DNA of 64,000 bases from Theristus sp. LFF4_11. Taxonomy: Eukaryota > Nematoda > Chromadorea > Monhysterida > Xyalidae. The stretch is taken from contig JASANC010001540.1 in NCBI GenBank assembly GCA_030248135.1, forward strand, positions 1 through 64,000, written 5' to 3'. The position numbers and the translations under genes are program-made. The notes below the pieces were generated by a model. The model was not told where the DNA came from. It saw only the letters and a list, made by a program, of their open reading frames with translations, and searched no databases. Below, one piece after another: positions 47,540 through 58,313 of this stretch; position 1 is the stretch's first letter, and each line of letters starts with the position of its first letter.

Positions 47540-48630
47540 TGTGCGTTCTTGTTATTTTCTAGTAAAATTCAAGTAGGATTTTGTGAAACCGGTTTTGTTT
47601 CGTTGTTAGTTCATCGATATATCTGCTTGATAATGATTGTCTCCGAGCTCTTGTGACAAGTACTGATCTGTTTTTTTTTCATGAACTGTGTTGGTTGGTT
47701 CGACTTTTATGCAACCGCCAGCTGATTGGCTGCTCTGTCCTGATTTGCGCAATGGTAGACTAGACAAACACACAGGCCACATCGCACAGTCGTGTGTGTG
47801 TGTGTGTGTTATGATTGTCCATCCAGTTTGTCTGTGACTCTGCAACACTTGCTGCAAAATACGTGCTAACGTAGGTGCACAGTTTTCAGGCGGTAACTGC
47901 CAGCAGCAGGATGCACAGCCAATCAGTGTGTTAGCTTTGAAATCGAGTTCCCGAATTTGAAGCTTTGTATGACTGTAATTGTGTGTGTTAGTCAATACGT
48001 AAACACCGGTTGTATTTCATACGTTGCATTTTTTTTGTTCGAATACGAGCATTTTTGGGCTTTGTCACAATACTAGATTTCTTTTTTGTACAGAATAATT
48101 TTAGTAGGGCAGAAAGTGCAGTTTGTATGATATTGTTCGTCTGAAAAATTGAGGAAAGCCACGAATACGGTTTTCGATTTTTTTTCGCTCAAAATCAAGC
48201 AAGACATGTGGCATTTTTTTGAGTATCGGTTTCAGAGAAAAAAAAAACGGTGAAACTGGTGACACAGTGATTAGAAGGTTTCAGTCGACAGCACTAAATA
48301 CCGCGTATGCCGTGAATGAACGAGTAATAAAAGTGTGAGAGCTTGTGTTCTTGTGTTGTTTTGTCGAAAAGTCGGGTGTACACAAAAATCCCCATTGGCG
48401 TATTTTGACTGGCGCTTGTATCGCTTTGTATTTATTGACGTTTCATCAACCAGTATAAATTCTCAGTTTTATTTCACGTTCGCATTGTGCAACTTCTAAA
48501 TTGGTTGCGTCTGATTGAAACTGTTAAACAGCCAATCAGCGCACTGCATTTGTATGGCCGTTGCTGTAGTTTTGTGCTTTGACTGTTTTTCAATCTCAAT
48601 CGTCGGCATTCCAAGCAATTCATCGTTTCA
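47540..48630. other. Intergenic stretch
   Basis: A short GT microsatellite at about 47793-47809 and AT-rich sequence. No gene is recognised between the mitochondrial-like gene and TMEM70. Confidence 0.5.
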
Positions 48631-48636
48631 GCAACG

Positions 48637-50091
48637 ATGTCCGTTGCTATCGTTGGAAAACGCCTCTTTCTCCATTCGATGCGTCCGTGTCACTCGAAAA
48701 ACGCGCTGCTTCAGAAAAAATGCTTTTTCACATCGCACAACGGGCCTCCCGCAGCGCCTCCCTCACGAGCGCAGGTGGAAATTCGTGTTTCCAACGCAAC
48801 AACAAGAACAGAAACAACGACCACAGAAACGGCCGTGTTGTCTGAGTCTCAAAAGTTACGAAACAAAGAGCCGGCCTATTTGGAATCGTCGAAACTGATT
48901 TATGTTTCTGATATAAATCGATTGGTAAAACGGGTGAAACTGTTCTCGTTTGCGACGTCGCTAGCGGCCTTGGTGATTCAGCCGATGATTTTGATGAAAG
49001 TCAGTTTTTTTCAGTTGTCCGTTTTCCTGGTGTTCACTGCTGATTCGGCGATGGTTCGTTTTTTCTGTTCTTTCGAGGTTTTAGTCGGTTGTGTGAAACC
49101 ACAACATATCGATTTCTTTTGTAGTGTTTTTCTTCAGCCCATTGCCAATGTTTTAGCCAATTAGTGTGATGGCGGTTAGAATTTTCAAAAATCACTCAAA
49201 ACGTTTTTTAGCATAAACCACATGTGTTCCGACGGCTTTCGAGTCCTGTCAGTGCTAATCAGCTAACTACGTAGCAATCCCTAACTTTACGCAAAATTTT
49301 CATCGCCGCGCCGTTTCCAGTTTTGGTCAACGTTGAGCGATCCGCTGACTTTCGGCGCCGTCGCTTTGACGTCGGTCGTTTGTCTCGGCATTTTCGCGAC
49401 GCCGTGGCTGTTGCATTTCATTTGTAAACGACACGTGCACTCGATCTATTTTGACGCGAAACGACAGGTCGGGGAAGAATAGTGGCGGGAGAGGCTTTGT
49501 TGTTGTTGTTGTTGTTTTTTTCGAACGCAACTGTGGTCTGCGGATGCACAAAGCGCGAGCCGACACTTTTTTTTTAAATTTATTTGTTTGCGCGCCGGTT
49601 CCGGAAACCCTAAGGTAGCAAACTCCGGCGGAAACGGGCAATACTGCCCCGAGCCCAATTTACCCTCGGCTCTGGACGGACTAGACCATTAGATCTTGTT
49701 AGGTCACTTTAGTTTCATCATGGTGTGTCTTGTCCGCAGCGAGGTTCGAACTTTCCACCAACTGAACGGCAGGCGAAAGCGCTACCACCTGCGCTACAGA
49801 CGCGACACTTGCACGCAGGAGTTCACAGCGCTCACCTATTCGCTGTTCCTGCGCAAGGTGCCGCTGTCGTTTCACGTCGGCGACGTCGTCGAAATGAGCG
49901 CGGCGAATTCGCACCAGTTTTCGGCGTTCGACATCGGCACGATCTCCGTGCGCGGTCGCTCGCTGCTGTTGAATTTGGAGTCGGACGCATTCACGGATCG
50001 CGGCGCGTTTCAGCTGCTCTACGCGAGATGTCCGGACGCACGCAGCGCGCATGTCGCCCGGCGAAGGTCGGAGAGCAAGCGGCGGTCGTAG
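48637..50091 (+). CDS. TMEM70: TMEM70 homologue, mitochondrial
   Basis: Three exons: 48637-48999 (121 codons), 49321-49467 (49) and 49819-50091 (90 plus stop). All junctions are phase 0 and give 260 residues, the length of human TMEM70. The first about 85 residues are basic and Ser/Thr-rich, fitting a mitochondrial presequence. The core has LIYVSDINRLVKRVKLFSF, then a first helix (ATSLAALVIQPMILM), a second helix (ALTSVVCLGIFATPWLL) followed by HFICKRHV, then EFTALTYSLF and a C-terminal domain that corresponds to the matrix tail. TMEM70 assists assembly of the ATP synthase c-ring in the inner membrane. A second SINE family occupies the end of intron 2 up to about 14 nt from the exon 3 acceptor. 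The C-terminus ends in an Arg/Ser-rich run unlike the vertebrate protein. Confidence 0.82.
49567..49804 (-). mobile_element. tRNA-derived SINE, family 2, in TMEM70 intron 2
   Basis: Minus-strand head with a clear A box (TAGCGCAGGTGG) and B box (AGTTCGAACC), a unique body (GGGCAGTATTGCCCGTTTCC) and an AAATAAAT-type tail. The second copy is 50664-50908 in opposite orientation. Two dispersed copies with long non-tRNA bodies argue against a functional tRNA gene. Confidence 0.8.
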
Positions 50092-50460
50092 CCGGTTTTT
50101 GTGAGTTGGTGTTCCGAACCAAGAAGTCCCGTTTCGTTTCGGCCTTGGTTTTCTGGTATATTTTGTGGAGTTCATGTTGCTATTGTTTTTCATATGGTTG
50201 ATAATTCTGCTGGTTTCCGTCAAATGAATTGAGTTGTTATTGTTGTTTTCTTGTTGTTGATTGTTACTGCTGTTGCGCTTAAACCCCGCTCGTGTTGTCG
50301 GGCAGCTTCACACACGCACGCCACCATTTGTATATTGCTTGTTGCAATGGTGTAATGTTTTTGTTGTGACTTCAGGCAGTGTTGTTTGTCATGTCATGTT
50401 ATGCCACCGCTGCTCCTGTCCGCTGTTCGAATGCAAGAACCACACGAACGCGACATGACA

Positions 50461-50663
50461 CGTCACCGCTCGTGTGGCCGGGTGGTAGCGCGTTAGACTC
50501 GGTTGTCGGTGCGTTCGGCGGATCGAGCCCCCGCCGACGGGGTATATAGGCACGGTAATGGACAGACGAAAACTCGACGATCACCGCACTCGACGGCGTT
50601 CTGTGCGCTTTGGCTGGGTTATGCGCTGGCTGGAAACATCGTCTAAAATTACAACAACAACAA
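50461..50663 (+). mobile_element. tRNA-derived SINE family 1
   Basis: Head GTGGCCGGGTGGTAGCGCG, B box GGATCGAGCCCC, body GAAAACTCGACGATC, tail ACAACAACAACAA. It abuts the family 2 SINE that starts at 50664. Confidence 0.85.
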
Positions 50664-50908
50664 CCCAGACCTAGTAGCGTCTGTAGCGCAGGTGTAGGGC
50701 TTCCGTCTACCGTTCTGTAGGTGGAAAGTTCGAACCGCGCTGCGGACAAGACACATAATGGAGAAACTAAAGTGACCAATAACAACTAACGGTCTACTCC
50801 AGTCCAGAGCCGAGGGCAAATTGGGCTCGGGGCAGTGTTGCCCGTTTCCGCCGGAGTTTGGTACCTTACGGTTTCCGGAACCGGCGCGCAACCAAATAAA
50901 TAAATAAA
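50664..50908 (+). mobile_element. tRNA-derived SINE family 2
   Basis: Begins CCAGACCTAGTAGCGTCTG with A and B boxes and ends in AAATAAATAAATAAA. It is directly downstream of a family 1 SINE, perhaps inserted into that element's CAA tail. Confidence 0.85.
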
Positions 50909-50941
50909 ACATAAAAACGAGTAACAGTGTCCGTCTCTCGT

Positions 50942-51100
50942 ATGTGCCGCCGTCAGATGCTCTGTTCGCAGTGCGGTGCATGTTCGGCGGTCGCGGTTAG
51001 CGCCGTGGTTTTGATTGCGGTCGCGGTTAGCGCCGTGGTTTTGATTGCGGTCGCGGTTTGTATTCGAACAGCAGCCGGAAGCACCGGGCATCGCATATGA
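50942..51100 (+). CDS. 52-codon ORF with repeat-built transmembrane helix
   Basis: The frame starts MCRRQMLCSQCGAC and continues with two and a half copies of AVAVSAVVLI. It ends with CIRTAAGSTGHRI. The helix is encoded by a 30 bp tandem repeat (GCGGTCGCGGTTAGCGCCGT and ten more bases), exactly ten codons. No splice partner, homologue or promoter is recognised. It may be a spurious frame over a minisatellite, so confidence is low. Confidence 0.2.
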   Translation: MCRRQMLCSQCGACSAVAVSAVVLIAVAVSAVVLIAVAVCIRTAAGSTGHRI

Positions 51101-51247
51101 CCAACAATATCACACGAAGACACCACGCACAGCATTACCACCATTGCAACGAGCAGCATCAATGTAGCATGCGTGTTTTAAGCTGGCATTACAACGCACT
51201 CTTGTGCGCCAGCGGCGGCTCAGCGCAGCTGTTTTCGAACGCATGAC

Positions 51248-52273
51248 TAGGGTTAGGGGCTTTGAAAAATTTTTTTTTTTCATTTTTTTTCGTTAAAAAA
51301 AATTTGGATTTTTTTTTCAAACTTAAAAAAAAAATTTGAAAAATTTTTCTTCTACTTTGCTCTGAAAATTCGATTTATGGCATAATTTTTTGAAAGTTCA
51401 AACCAAATTTTCTTCCCAACTTTGTGTGCTTAGGTACATGTCATTATTTGGTCATTTTGACCGACGTACTCCATGTTTTTTGATTTGGATGACTTCTAGA
51501 GTCAATTTTTAGCGTTGAAATGACTTAACTGAATTGAAATATCGTTTCAGAAATCGTTTTCTTGCAACTTAGAACATGTTTTTTCAGTCGGTAGGCCATG
51601 AGATGAACATGATATTTTGTTGATTGGCGTATGTTATAGGTCTACAATGGAGTTGTGCGATATATTGTTAAACAATTGGAGCGGAGATGTTGGTTAATAC
51701 CACATCACACGACCGTTTTTCAGATACCCGATAACATGGCCACATGTTAAAACTTGCGTGCTGAGCTAAACTAACGTGTTAAACTTGCGTCTGTCAGTTG
51801 CCCGCAACGTGATCGCGAAATCATGGTACGTGTTTTCGATACGATGATTTGAAGAGTGGGCTCTCGCCATGTGGCAGATAGCATAGCTGGTTGAACCTGA
51901 AAGTAAGTGTCTTGGGGGGGGGGGGGGCGACCGGGTCGACAGGGGTTGCCGACTTAGCTACAGCAAACAGGAATTTTTGAACACAGTCAAATTTTGGTAA
52001 TTTTCTAAAGAGGAACAACTAAGAACGGTTCAATATTCAAGTACACGTCGAAAATTGTCCTGTTTTACTGTTGAAAATGCAACTTTCCCTCTATGAAATG
52101 GACATAATTTCAATAAAACACGATTTTCGCTCTTATAGTTTTCCGGATCGTTCTGAAAATAGTCTAGATGAACTCAGCTCGACGAGACGCTTCGAACAAA
52201 CCTAACTTGTGAAAAAATTAAAAAAAAATTTTTTTTAATTTAAAAAAAATTCGGATTTTTTTCCCTAATCCTA
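51248..52273 (+). mobile_element. hAT-like group B, copy 2 (uninterrupted)
   Basis: 1026 bp with ends TAGGGTTAGGGG and CCCTAATCCTA, flanked by the 8-bp duplication CGCATGAC (51240-51247 and 52274-52281). It is nearly identical to 40760-43058 apart from a few indels. It carries the empty TATGAAAT site at 52092-52099. Confidence 0.88.
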
Positions 52274-52624
52274 CGCATGACTAGTCTGCTTGTGTGTGAT
52301 TTTCGACTCCCGTCTGTTTTTTGGTTTGTCTTCCTGTTCTTTATATTGTCATGTTTGTTGCAATTTGTTTTTGCAACAAAACTGAAATAACGCTGAACGA
52401 TTCGATGATGTCATCACTTGGTCATTGCATTGCGATACGGTTACATTGTTTTCATGTGTTTCCGGACCTGTCGTACTGGTCTTATCGTGTTTATATTACG
52501 TTTCGACTTCGAAGACGTTTCGAACCTTATTTTTGGCGAACGGATTGATTGGCGATAATCAAACTCGTGCAACCAATCGCTGTGCACGTTTTTTTGAAGA
52601 TGGTTTTTTTAAACTATGGGTCAC

Positions 52625-52720
52625 CCTCTTGGCACTTAATGACAGAAAAAAACTCGATGGGCGCCCTACACGACGGCGTTCTGGGTTAGCCGCCGGTCGA
52701 AAACCATCGCCGTAAATCAC
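52625..52720 (+). mobile_element. SINE family 1, 3' fragment
   Basis: Only the body (CTTAATGACAGAAAAAAACTC and GGGCGCCCTAC) is left; the tRNA-like head is missing. Confidence 0.6.
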
Positions 52721-52871
52721 CGTTCGTTCGTCGCACATTTTCTAGGTCTCCGTCACTCAAGTCTACACCCGTCAACATTCTGTCGGAGTAACCGGGGCTG
52801 CTGAAATCGTGCAGGAGCGAAAGCCGCCAACTCTTTCAACAGAAAGCCACCTTGGCGAAGATAAAAAAAAA

Positions 52872-54312
52872 ATGCGTCGCAACGTCGTGCACACGGCCAC
52901 CTCCGACAAGCCGGCGTCCGTGGCCGACCACAGCAGCGAGCCGACATGCTCCGCCTCGTTCAATCGACGATTTCGATATCGAAAAATACCCGCTCCGGAC
53001 AATGACCGCGGCTTTGATGATGCGCAGGTTCGATGCGGCAGTACTGTGGTGTATCTGTTTTGAAGTTTGAAAAATTTTTTGTCCTGTGAAAGTCTCGATA
53101 CTGTGTTTCTGGCGGTGATTGCATCCGAGCGACGTTGGTTGAAGAAAAACCGCGGCCTTCTCGGAATTCGCGACGGCCTGCTTTGCCATCCCGGGGCCAC
53201 GGTGTGTGGTGTACCGTCCAGACTGCGGGGTTCGTTCGACCGGAGCTTGTTCCGCAAGCGGCAGCAGCGATTTCTGTTCGGCGCCGCCCGGCCAGATACG
53301 CAGCCGGATTTTCTGTTTTTCTGACACGTGTCTGATCAGCAATTTAAGCGAGCAAACATGCGATTCCCACTATTCCAGCTCGCACTTTCATGGTGAAACT
53401 TTCCACACGTTCACTTTCCACCACGCTTCACTTTCCAGTTTTACAGTGACACTCAATGACATATCCAACTACTACTGCATATGCGCATTCGGTGCATGAA
53501 TCGCTGTGGAGGCGACCGTTTGGTTTGCATTGAATCCATGCAATCACGTGTGTGTGTGACCACCAACCAACCAATCGGCTAGTTGTATATGTTATAAAGT
53601 TGGACTGACTGATGTGCAACGTTGCTTTTGTTCTCTTCTCCGCTAGTTCGACCGCTCCAACACGTACAAGCCGCGAATACCGTGGCGTGCGATTGTGCTG
53701 GCGACGATTCTATCCGTGATGGGCACGCTGATGATTGCGGCCGGAATAATGCTGTTGACCGGAAAATATGTCGATCACAAGGTTCGCTGATGGTGCGGTG
53801 ACTTTAGGCGGCATTCGATTCATGAAGCAGTAGTTCATGACGAGTAGCTGTGTGTCAACACATAGCTGTGCAGTCGCGATGCTTCATGAATGCCGTTTAT
53901 GATTTTTTTGTTGTTTTCGTGAAGTCCTAGTCTGACGACCGTGCACAGTTCTGACAATAAGATGGTCGATAAAAGAATATCGCTCATGTGCGCGCGCAGC
54001 TTGCCGATTGGTGCACGCGCAATTGGTGTAAGGGGGCATGGCATTCATGAAGATTTATTTGGTGACCGCATAGCTATGAAGCTATGACGCAGCCACTCGC
54101 CACTAAATACTGCTTCATGAATGCCACTTTTCGGTGCGTTTTCAACGTTGGTTTTTTCCATTTTTTTTCTGCAGTACGCTGATCGCACTTGGCCGGTGTT
54201 GATTTTGGGCGCGCTGATGTTCATTCCCGGTGCGTACCACGTTCGAATCGCGTATTACGCTTACATTGGAGAGCCTGGCTATTCCTATGATGATATTCCT
54301 GATTTCGACTGA
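52872..54312 (+). CDS. TMEM230: TMEM230 homologue
   Basis: Three exons, 52872-53027, 53647-53781 and 54175-54312, all phase 0, giving 142 residues (human about 120). The N-terminal 50 residues are polar and variable, then [20 protein letters not shown] leads into the first helix. The second helix follows [17 protein letters not shown]. The C-terminus [20 protein letters not shown] with PDFD is the unmistakable family ending. TMEM230 is a two-pass protein of secretory and recycling vesicles. An in-frame ATG at 52809 would add 21 residues; 52872 is preferred because it follows an AAAAAAA leader and gives the more usual length. Intron 1 carries a fold-back MITE (53456-53610), and intron 2 two copies of the ~90 bp MITE. 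AATAAA signals lie at about 54497 and 54984. Confidence 0.9.
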
Positions 54313-54319
54313 GTGCTTT

Positions 54320-55110
54320 TTTCGGAGCGTTTTCATCGCGTTTGTTTTGTTGAGCTTTAGTATCCGCAAAAGAACGTGATGTGTCGCAGAAAATCGGCTC
54401 GCTCAGAATTTGCAGTTTTTTTTGAATTGTTGCTTGCTGCAGCTGCAGAAATTTTGTGCGTTCCAGAAACCCGATGTTCGCTTGAGTTTTGTTTGAAATA
54501 AACTCAGTGGATTCGGTAGCAATTCGTGAAAACGTATTGTGAATTGACAGTACTGACTGGCGATTGATTGTACTTTGCCAGTCTGGTGGAAGCAAACAGC
54601 GTGCGTGATTTTGACTTCATTGAAATCAAGTAGGTATGTTTGGAGTGTCAATTCAATCAAATTTTCACGAAACTTCACGCAGAACTTGTGCTACTAACAA
54701 AAAAGTCTATTCTCTGATTCTGTCATTCAATGTCTTTTTATATCAGATAACGTGTGTCGCAGAATTTGTGCAACTTTTGTTTTATGCACCCGCATACTTG
54801 TGCGTTGGTGGTGCAGCGCGTGTCAAGTATTTTTTGTCAATGTCAAGTCATTTGTACGTGTCAAGTATTTTTTTTTTGATCGTAGTTCGTGTGCTGCGCT
54901 GCTTGCGTAGAATTTAGTTATGTTTTCTTTTAATTAGCGTTCATTCTTATCAAGCAGAATTGTTTACTGGTTGTTTTTGTGCAAGAATAAAATACGGTTA
55001 GCAATGCGAAAGTTTTTTTTATTCGCTAACCTAAAGTCGGTTTGTTTTCCGTACGTCCGAACAGACATTCGGACGATATTTCCTGTCATTTGCCATTTCT
55101 TGCACTTCTT
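54320..55110. other. Intergenic stretch
   Basis: AT-rich sequence after TMEM230 with possible polyadenylation signals. No gene is recognised. Confidence 0.5.
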
Positions 55111-55117
55111 GATTTCG

Positions 55118-55644
55118 TCAGTCTGACTTCTGTATCATTTTGTCCTGAGAAACCAGCTTGTTTATCGGAAAACAATCAACGGTGGTTTTCTTGAGCAGTT
55201 CGGGTGATATTGTCAAGGACAAACTATTTTCGAAGTCGTATTTTTTTCGCATTTTTCCGAATTCAAGCATAATAATGGATGCTAGTCGTGCTGCGTCGAT
55301 CTGCGTAAAGCGACCGTCGCTGAAGGATGCGACGACGGCGAAAAACTGCATCTCCCAGTTTGTTGTTCTTGCGACGTTCCAGTTTGTTTGGCACATGTTT
55401 AGGTTGCTTGAAATTTCGCTTTTTCCTGTGTTGTCAATCAGCGGAACACCTTTCAGATCCACCCCGTGTCTGTACGGTTCCAGTTACGCGGATCACTTAT
55501 CGCTGAAGTCAGGGTGTGTTGGTGGAATGGTATTCCAGATGTTTTTTTTTCTCTTCGATCGATTGCGTTGTGATTTTTCATAATTTTTGAAATCGGAGAA
55601 AAATTCTGAAACAAATATGAATTCGGAAAACGTTTTCCAGTCAC
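55118..55644 (-). CDS. Unknown protein, 3' exon with possible frameshift
   Basis: On the minus strand, 55471-55118 encodes about 115 hydrophilic residues beginning near VDLKGVPLIDNTG and ending KMIQKSD before a stop. Upstream, another frame (55644-55453) reads through KTSGIPFHQH and ISDPRNWNRTDTG up to the same point. The two would join smoothly if a run of four G (around 55464) had one more base, or through an implausibly short 27-nt intron. Amino-acid composition is more protein-like than that of the opposite strand. I do not recognise the family and see no 5' exons. Confidence 0.35.
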
Positions 55645-55667
55645 GATTTCTTATCTCGAAGTTTCAG

Positions 55668-56664
55668 ACTACCGACACTGCCGGAGAGCGCCGTTGGACG
55701 GAACAGCGCCGCCGGCTCGACCAGTAAAAGCAGTGCGGTCGCGTTGTTGAAACCGAACAAATCGGCGTCAAGCTTGCGCGCGCTGGTGGTCGCCAATGAG
55801 GGGCGCTCGTTCGCGGCGTCTGGTCGGTGCATCGGCGTTTCCGTTTTTCTTTTCACTATTTTTCACAGAACATTTGGAGATGCCGTTGTTTCGATGTGTT
55901 TCGTCGTGCATCCGGTTGGCTAACGTGAGCAGCACAATAAAAAACTTTGCACGGTTTCTGTTTCTTGTGGTTTCTGGTGGCTCCGCTGTCAGTTCACAGC
56001 GCTCAGAGTTGCGCAACGGATGGCTGCGAGTAAAACAGCTCTGGCGGGTGTAGTCAGTGGAGGTCATGGGGTGTGTTGTGTGATGTTGCACATAGCCAGC
56101 CGAACAAACACACTGGCACGACACGCACATGTGCTGACACATCACCGTCATTTCGGATTTGTCTGTGTGTGTGTGTGTGTTTGTTTGCGACTAATGCAAC
56201 AGTACTGTGTTCAAAAACCACAGTGAACAGTCAAAAAAAGAAACAACCGCACTATTGTAAACATTGCCTGTGTGTTGTGCGGAACAACGCACCGGTTTTT
56301 TTACACTGAAATAGGTGTCAGAGACAACTAACAATTTTCGGTGGTGTCACACGGTCACAACACACCTAGGGCGTTTTGAAAAAAAACCCTGCAGCGTGTG
56401 TGTTTGTTTGTGTGCGACTACACAGCATTACTGTGTTCAAAGAAAGCAATCTTCCAAATGAGACCTATGTTCGAAATATTCAGAGCGCTGCGACAGCGTG
56501 CCGGACACCCCGAACAATTCGCATCGCTTCTGTACGCCGACTGATTCGCCCGATCCGTCCGGTGGTTCGACGAATCAGACGCCGACCACGGAGTCGTTAT
56601 CCGGCGCCGCGTGGAACTATTTGTTCCGTCGAAAGTTGCCCGAGTCGAAGAGTGAACTGTTCCG
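55668..56664 (+). CDS. Unknown Ser/Pro-rich protein, two internal exons
   Basis: Exon 55668-55822 encodes LPTLPESAVGRNSAAGS and more Ser/Ala/Lys-rich sequence. Exon 56484-56664 continues in phase with RCDSVPDTPNNSHRF, many Ser/Thr/Pro, and ends RRKLPESKSELFR. The first begins in phase 2, the junction is phase 1, and the second ends in phase 2, so exons are missing at both sides. The sequence looks intrinsically disordered, with no domain I know. The minus strand of the first exon is also open, so the strand is not certain. Confidence 0.35.
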
Positions 56665-56756
56665 GTGTCTCGTGCTCGATCGGCCGTTTTGATTGTTCGC
56701 GTGTGCTCGTTCGACATTTCCGATAACGAACGTGTGGAAACGTCGAAACGACTTTG

Positions 56757-57000
56757 TGTATGACCTGTTTTTTCTCGAACGTGTCCCACTGAAATGACTG
56801 GTCATGTGCCGCCGAAACATGCGCTTGTCGTTCGCAGCAAACCAGACTTTTCGTTTAGCCGATTTTTGCCGTGAACAAATGGTGAATGTCGAATCAGTCA
56901 CGCCAAACTGACATTGTAGTGCCTGTACTTTGACAAACGGGCGTTTTTAAAGCAAATGACGTCATTTTAGTCCGGACACGTTTGAATAAATCCACATTAT
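56757..57000. mobile_element. ~240 bp MITE (CAAACGTGTCC family)
   Basis: Copy of the family described at 20703-20936, followed by a short GT run. Beyond it, 57010-57950 shows no gene. Confidence 0.75.
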
Positions 57001-57959
57001 GTGTGTGTGTGTGTACCGGACACGTTGCACTCACACACGACACACCAGCACGCTGTCTGCTGTTACGCACATCTTTCAGTTTTTTTTGTTTGTGTTCTTT
57101 AACTAACGATTTCCAGCATGTTATGTGATTTGATTGTTGTACCTTCGCACATTTGTCTTGACCATATGGAGTTTCTGTGTGTTTTTGTTTTCGAATGTCA
57201 GACTGGATGATGCGTGGTTCCTTGTGTGCTTTCTCTGCTTAATCTTTTGTTTGTTGTTTCAAGTATCATGTAGTCTAAGTTTTAGTCAAAGTAACGTTTT
57301 TTATGTCTATTTCAAAAATATTCCGTTTCATGATCAGTGTTCTGTTCCATATTATGTTTATTTATCTTTCCGCTACAGAGCGATCAAAAATTTTATGATG
57401 TGTTTCTCCAAGTTCCAGAAAAAAAAATGTTTGGAGCAGTTGTTTCAGAGACAAAAAAATCAGGAAATCATTCACACAAGATGTGATATAAAACACAACG
57501 TCTGAAGGTATTAGTTGTTTCATAATTGTGTCAAATTGCAGGTAACGAACGTTTTGTGTTTTTCCAAATTTTTTAGTCTTGGATCTGACTCCACATTTCC
57601 ATATTGTGATCTGTTGTGTGCACCAAATTTCATTGAATATTGACAATAAGTGAATAAACTTCAATTATGCTTAGCAAATCATAGAATAAGTTCAAACAAT
57701 AACCGAAGATTATGCACCCGTTACATCTGAAATTTAATCTAGTTGTATCTAGAAAAACTAGAAAAAAAAGTCCGTGATTCTGGTGTTTTCATTTTCAGAG
57801 AATAATCCGACAACAATAATCTTGCGAACATATAGAAATTGTTATTGTGCAATAATGGAATTTTCGCAGTGAGCAACACTAAAATAAAACCGGACTGAAC
57901 TGCCGACAAATTCAACGTAGTCCATCCATACTATTGCACTGCTGTCATGTCACCGTTCC

Positions 57960-58012
57960 GTAGGTGCCACCTGACGTCAACAACGGCACGTCAGGTGACG
58001 TCAGGTGCCCGA
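57960..58012. other. Clustered TGACGTCA-type palindromes
   Basis: CACCTGACGTC and GACGTCAGGTG face each other around AACAACGGC, with a further copy next to it. The octamer resembles a CREB/ATF site, but no promoter is identified here; it may be a small hairpin repeat. Confidence 0.3.
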
Positions 58013-58313
58013 CGTGGAGCTCGCGACGCCCGTCATCTCTGACTCGTTGTCCGCTCGTCTCTGTCGTTGCGTTGTTCTCACTCTGCAATGTGACACTGAT
58101 GCGGATATTGTTTTCGGTCAGTTAGCAGTTTTTTCACTTTCATTGTCGTTTATTTTCGGTTCCGACACTCAATGCGCTTGTGTATTGATAGGTAGACAGT
58201 TTAACGCATGACGCGGGAATTCAAAATTGGTGTTGCTTGACACAGTGAGTGCACAAAACGTATATGCTTCAATGATACGGCTGTATTTTTTGCGGATCAA
58301 TTCTCTCATGAAC

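Noticed and set aside
49567..49804. Possible tRNA gene from good A and B boxes
   Set aside because: The sequence continues into a long body and AT-rich tail and occurs again inverted at 50664-50908, so it is a SINE.
58005..58211. Frame VPDVELATPVISDSLSARL as a last exon of the gene at 55.7-56.7 kb
   Set aside because: Its acceptor phase (0) does not fit the phase 2 end of the exon at 56664, and no other partner was found.
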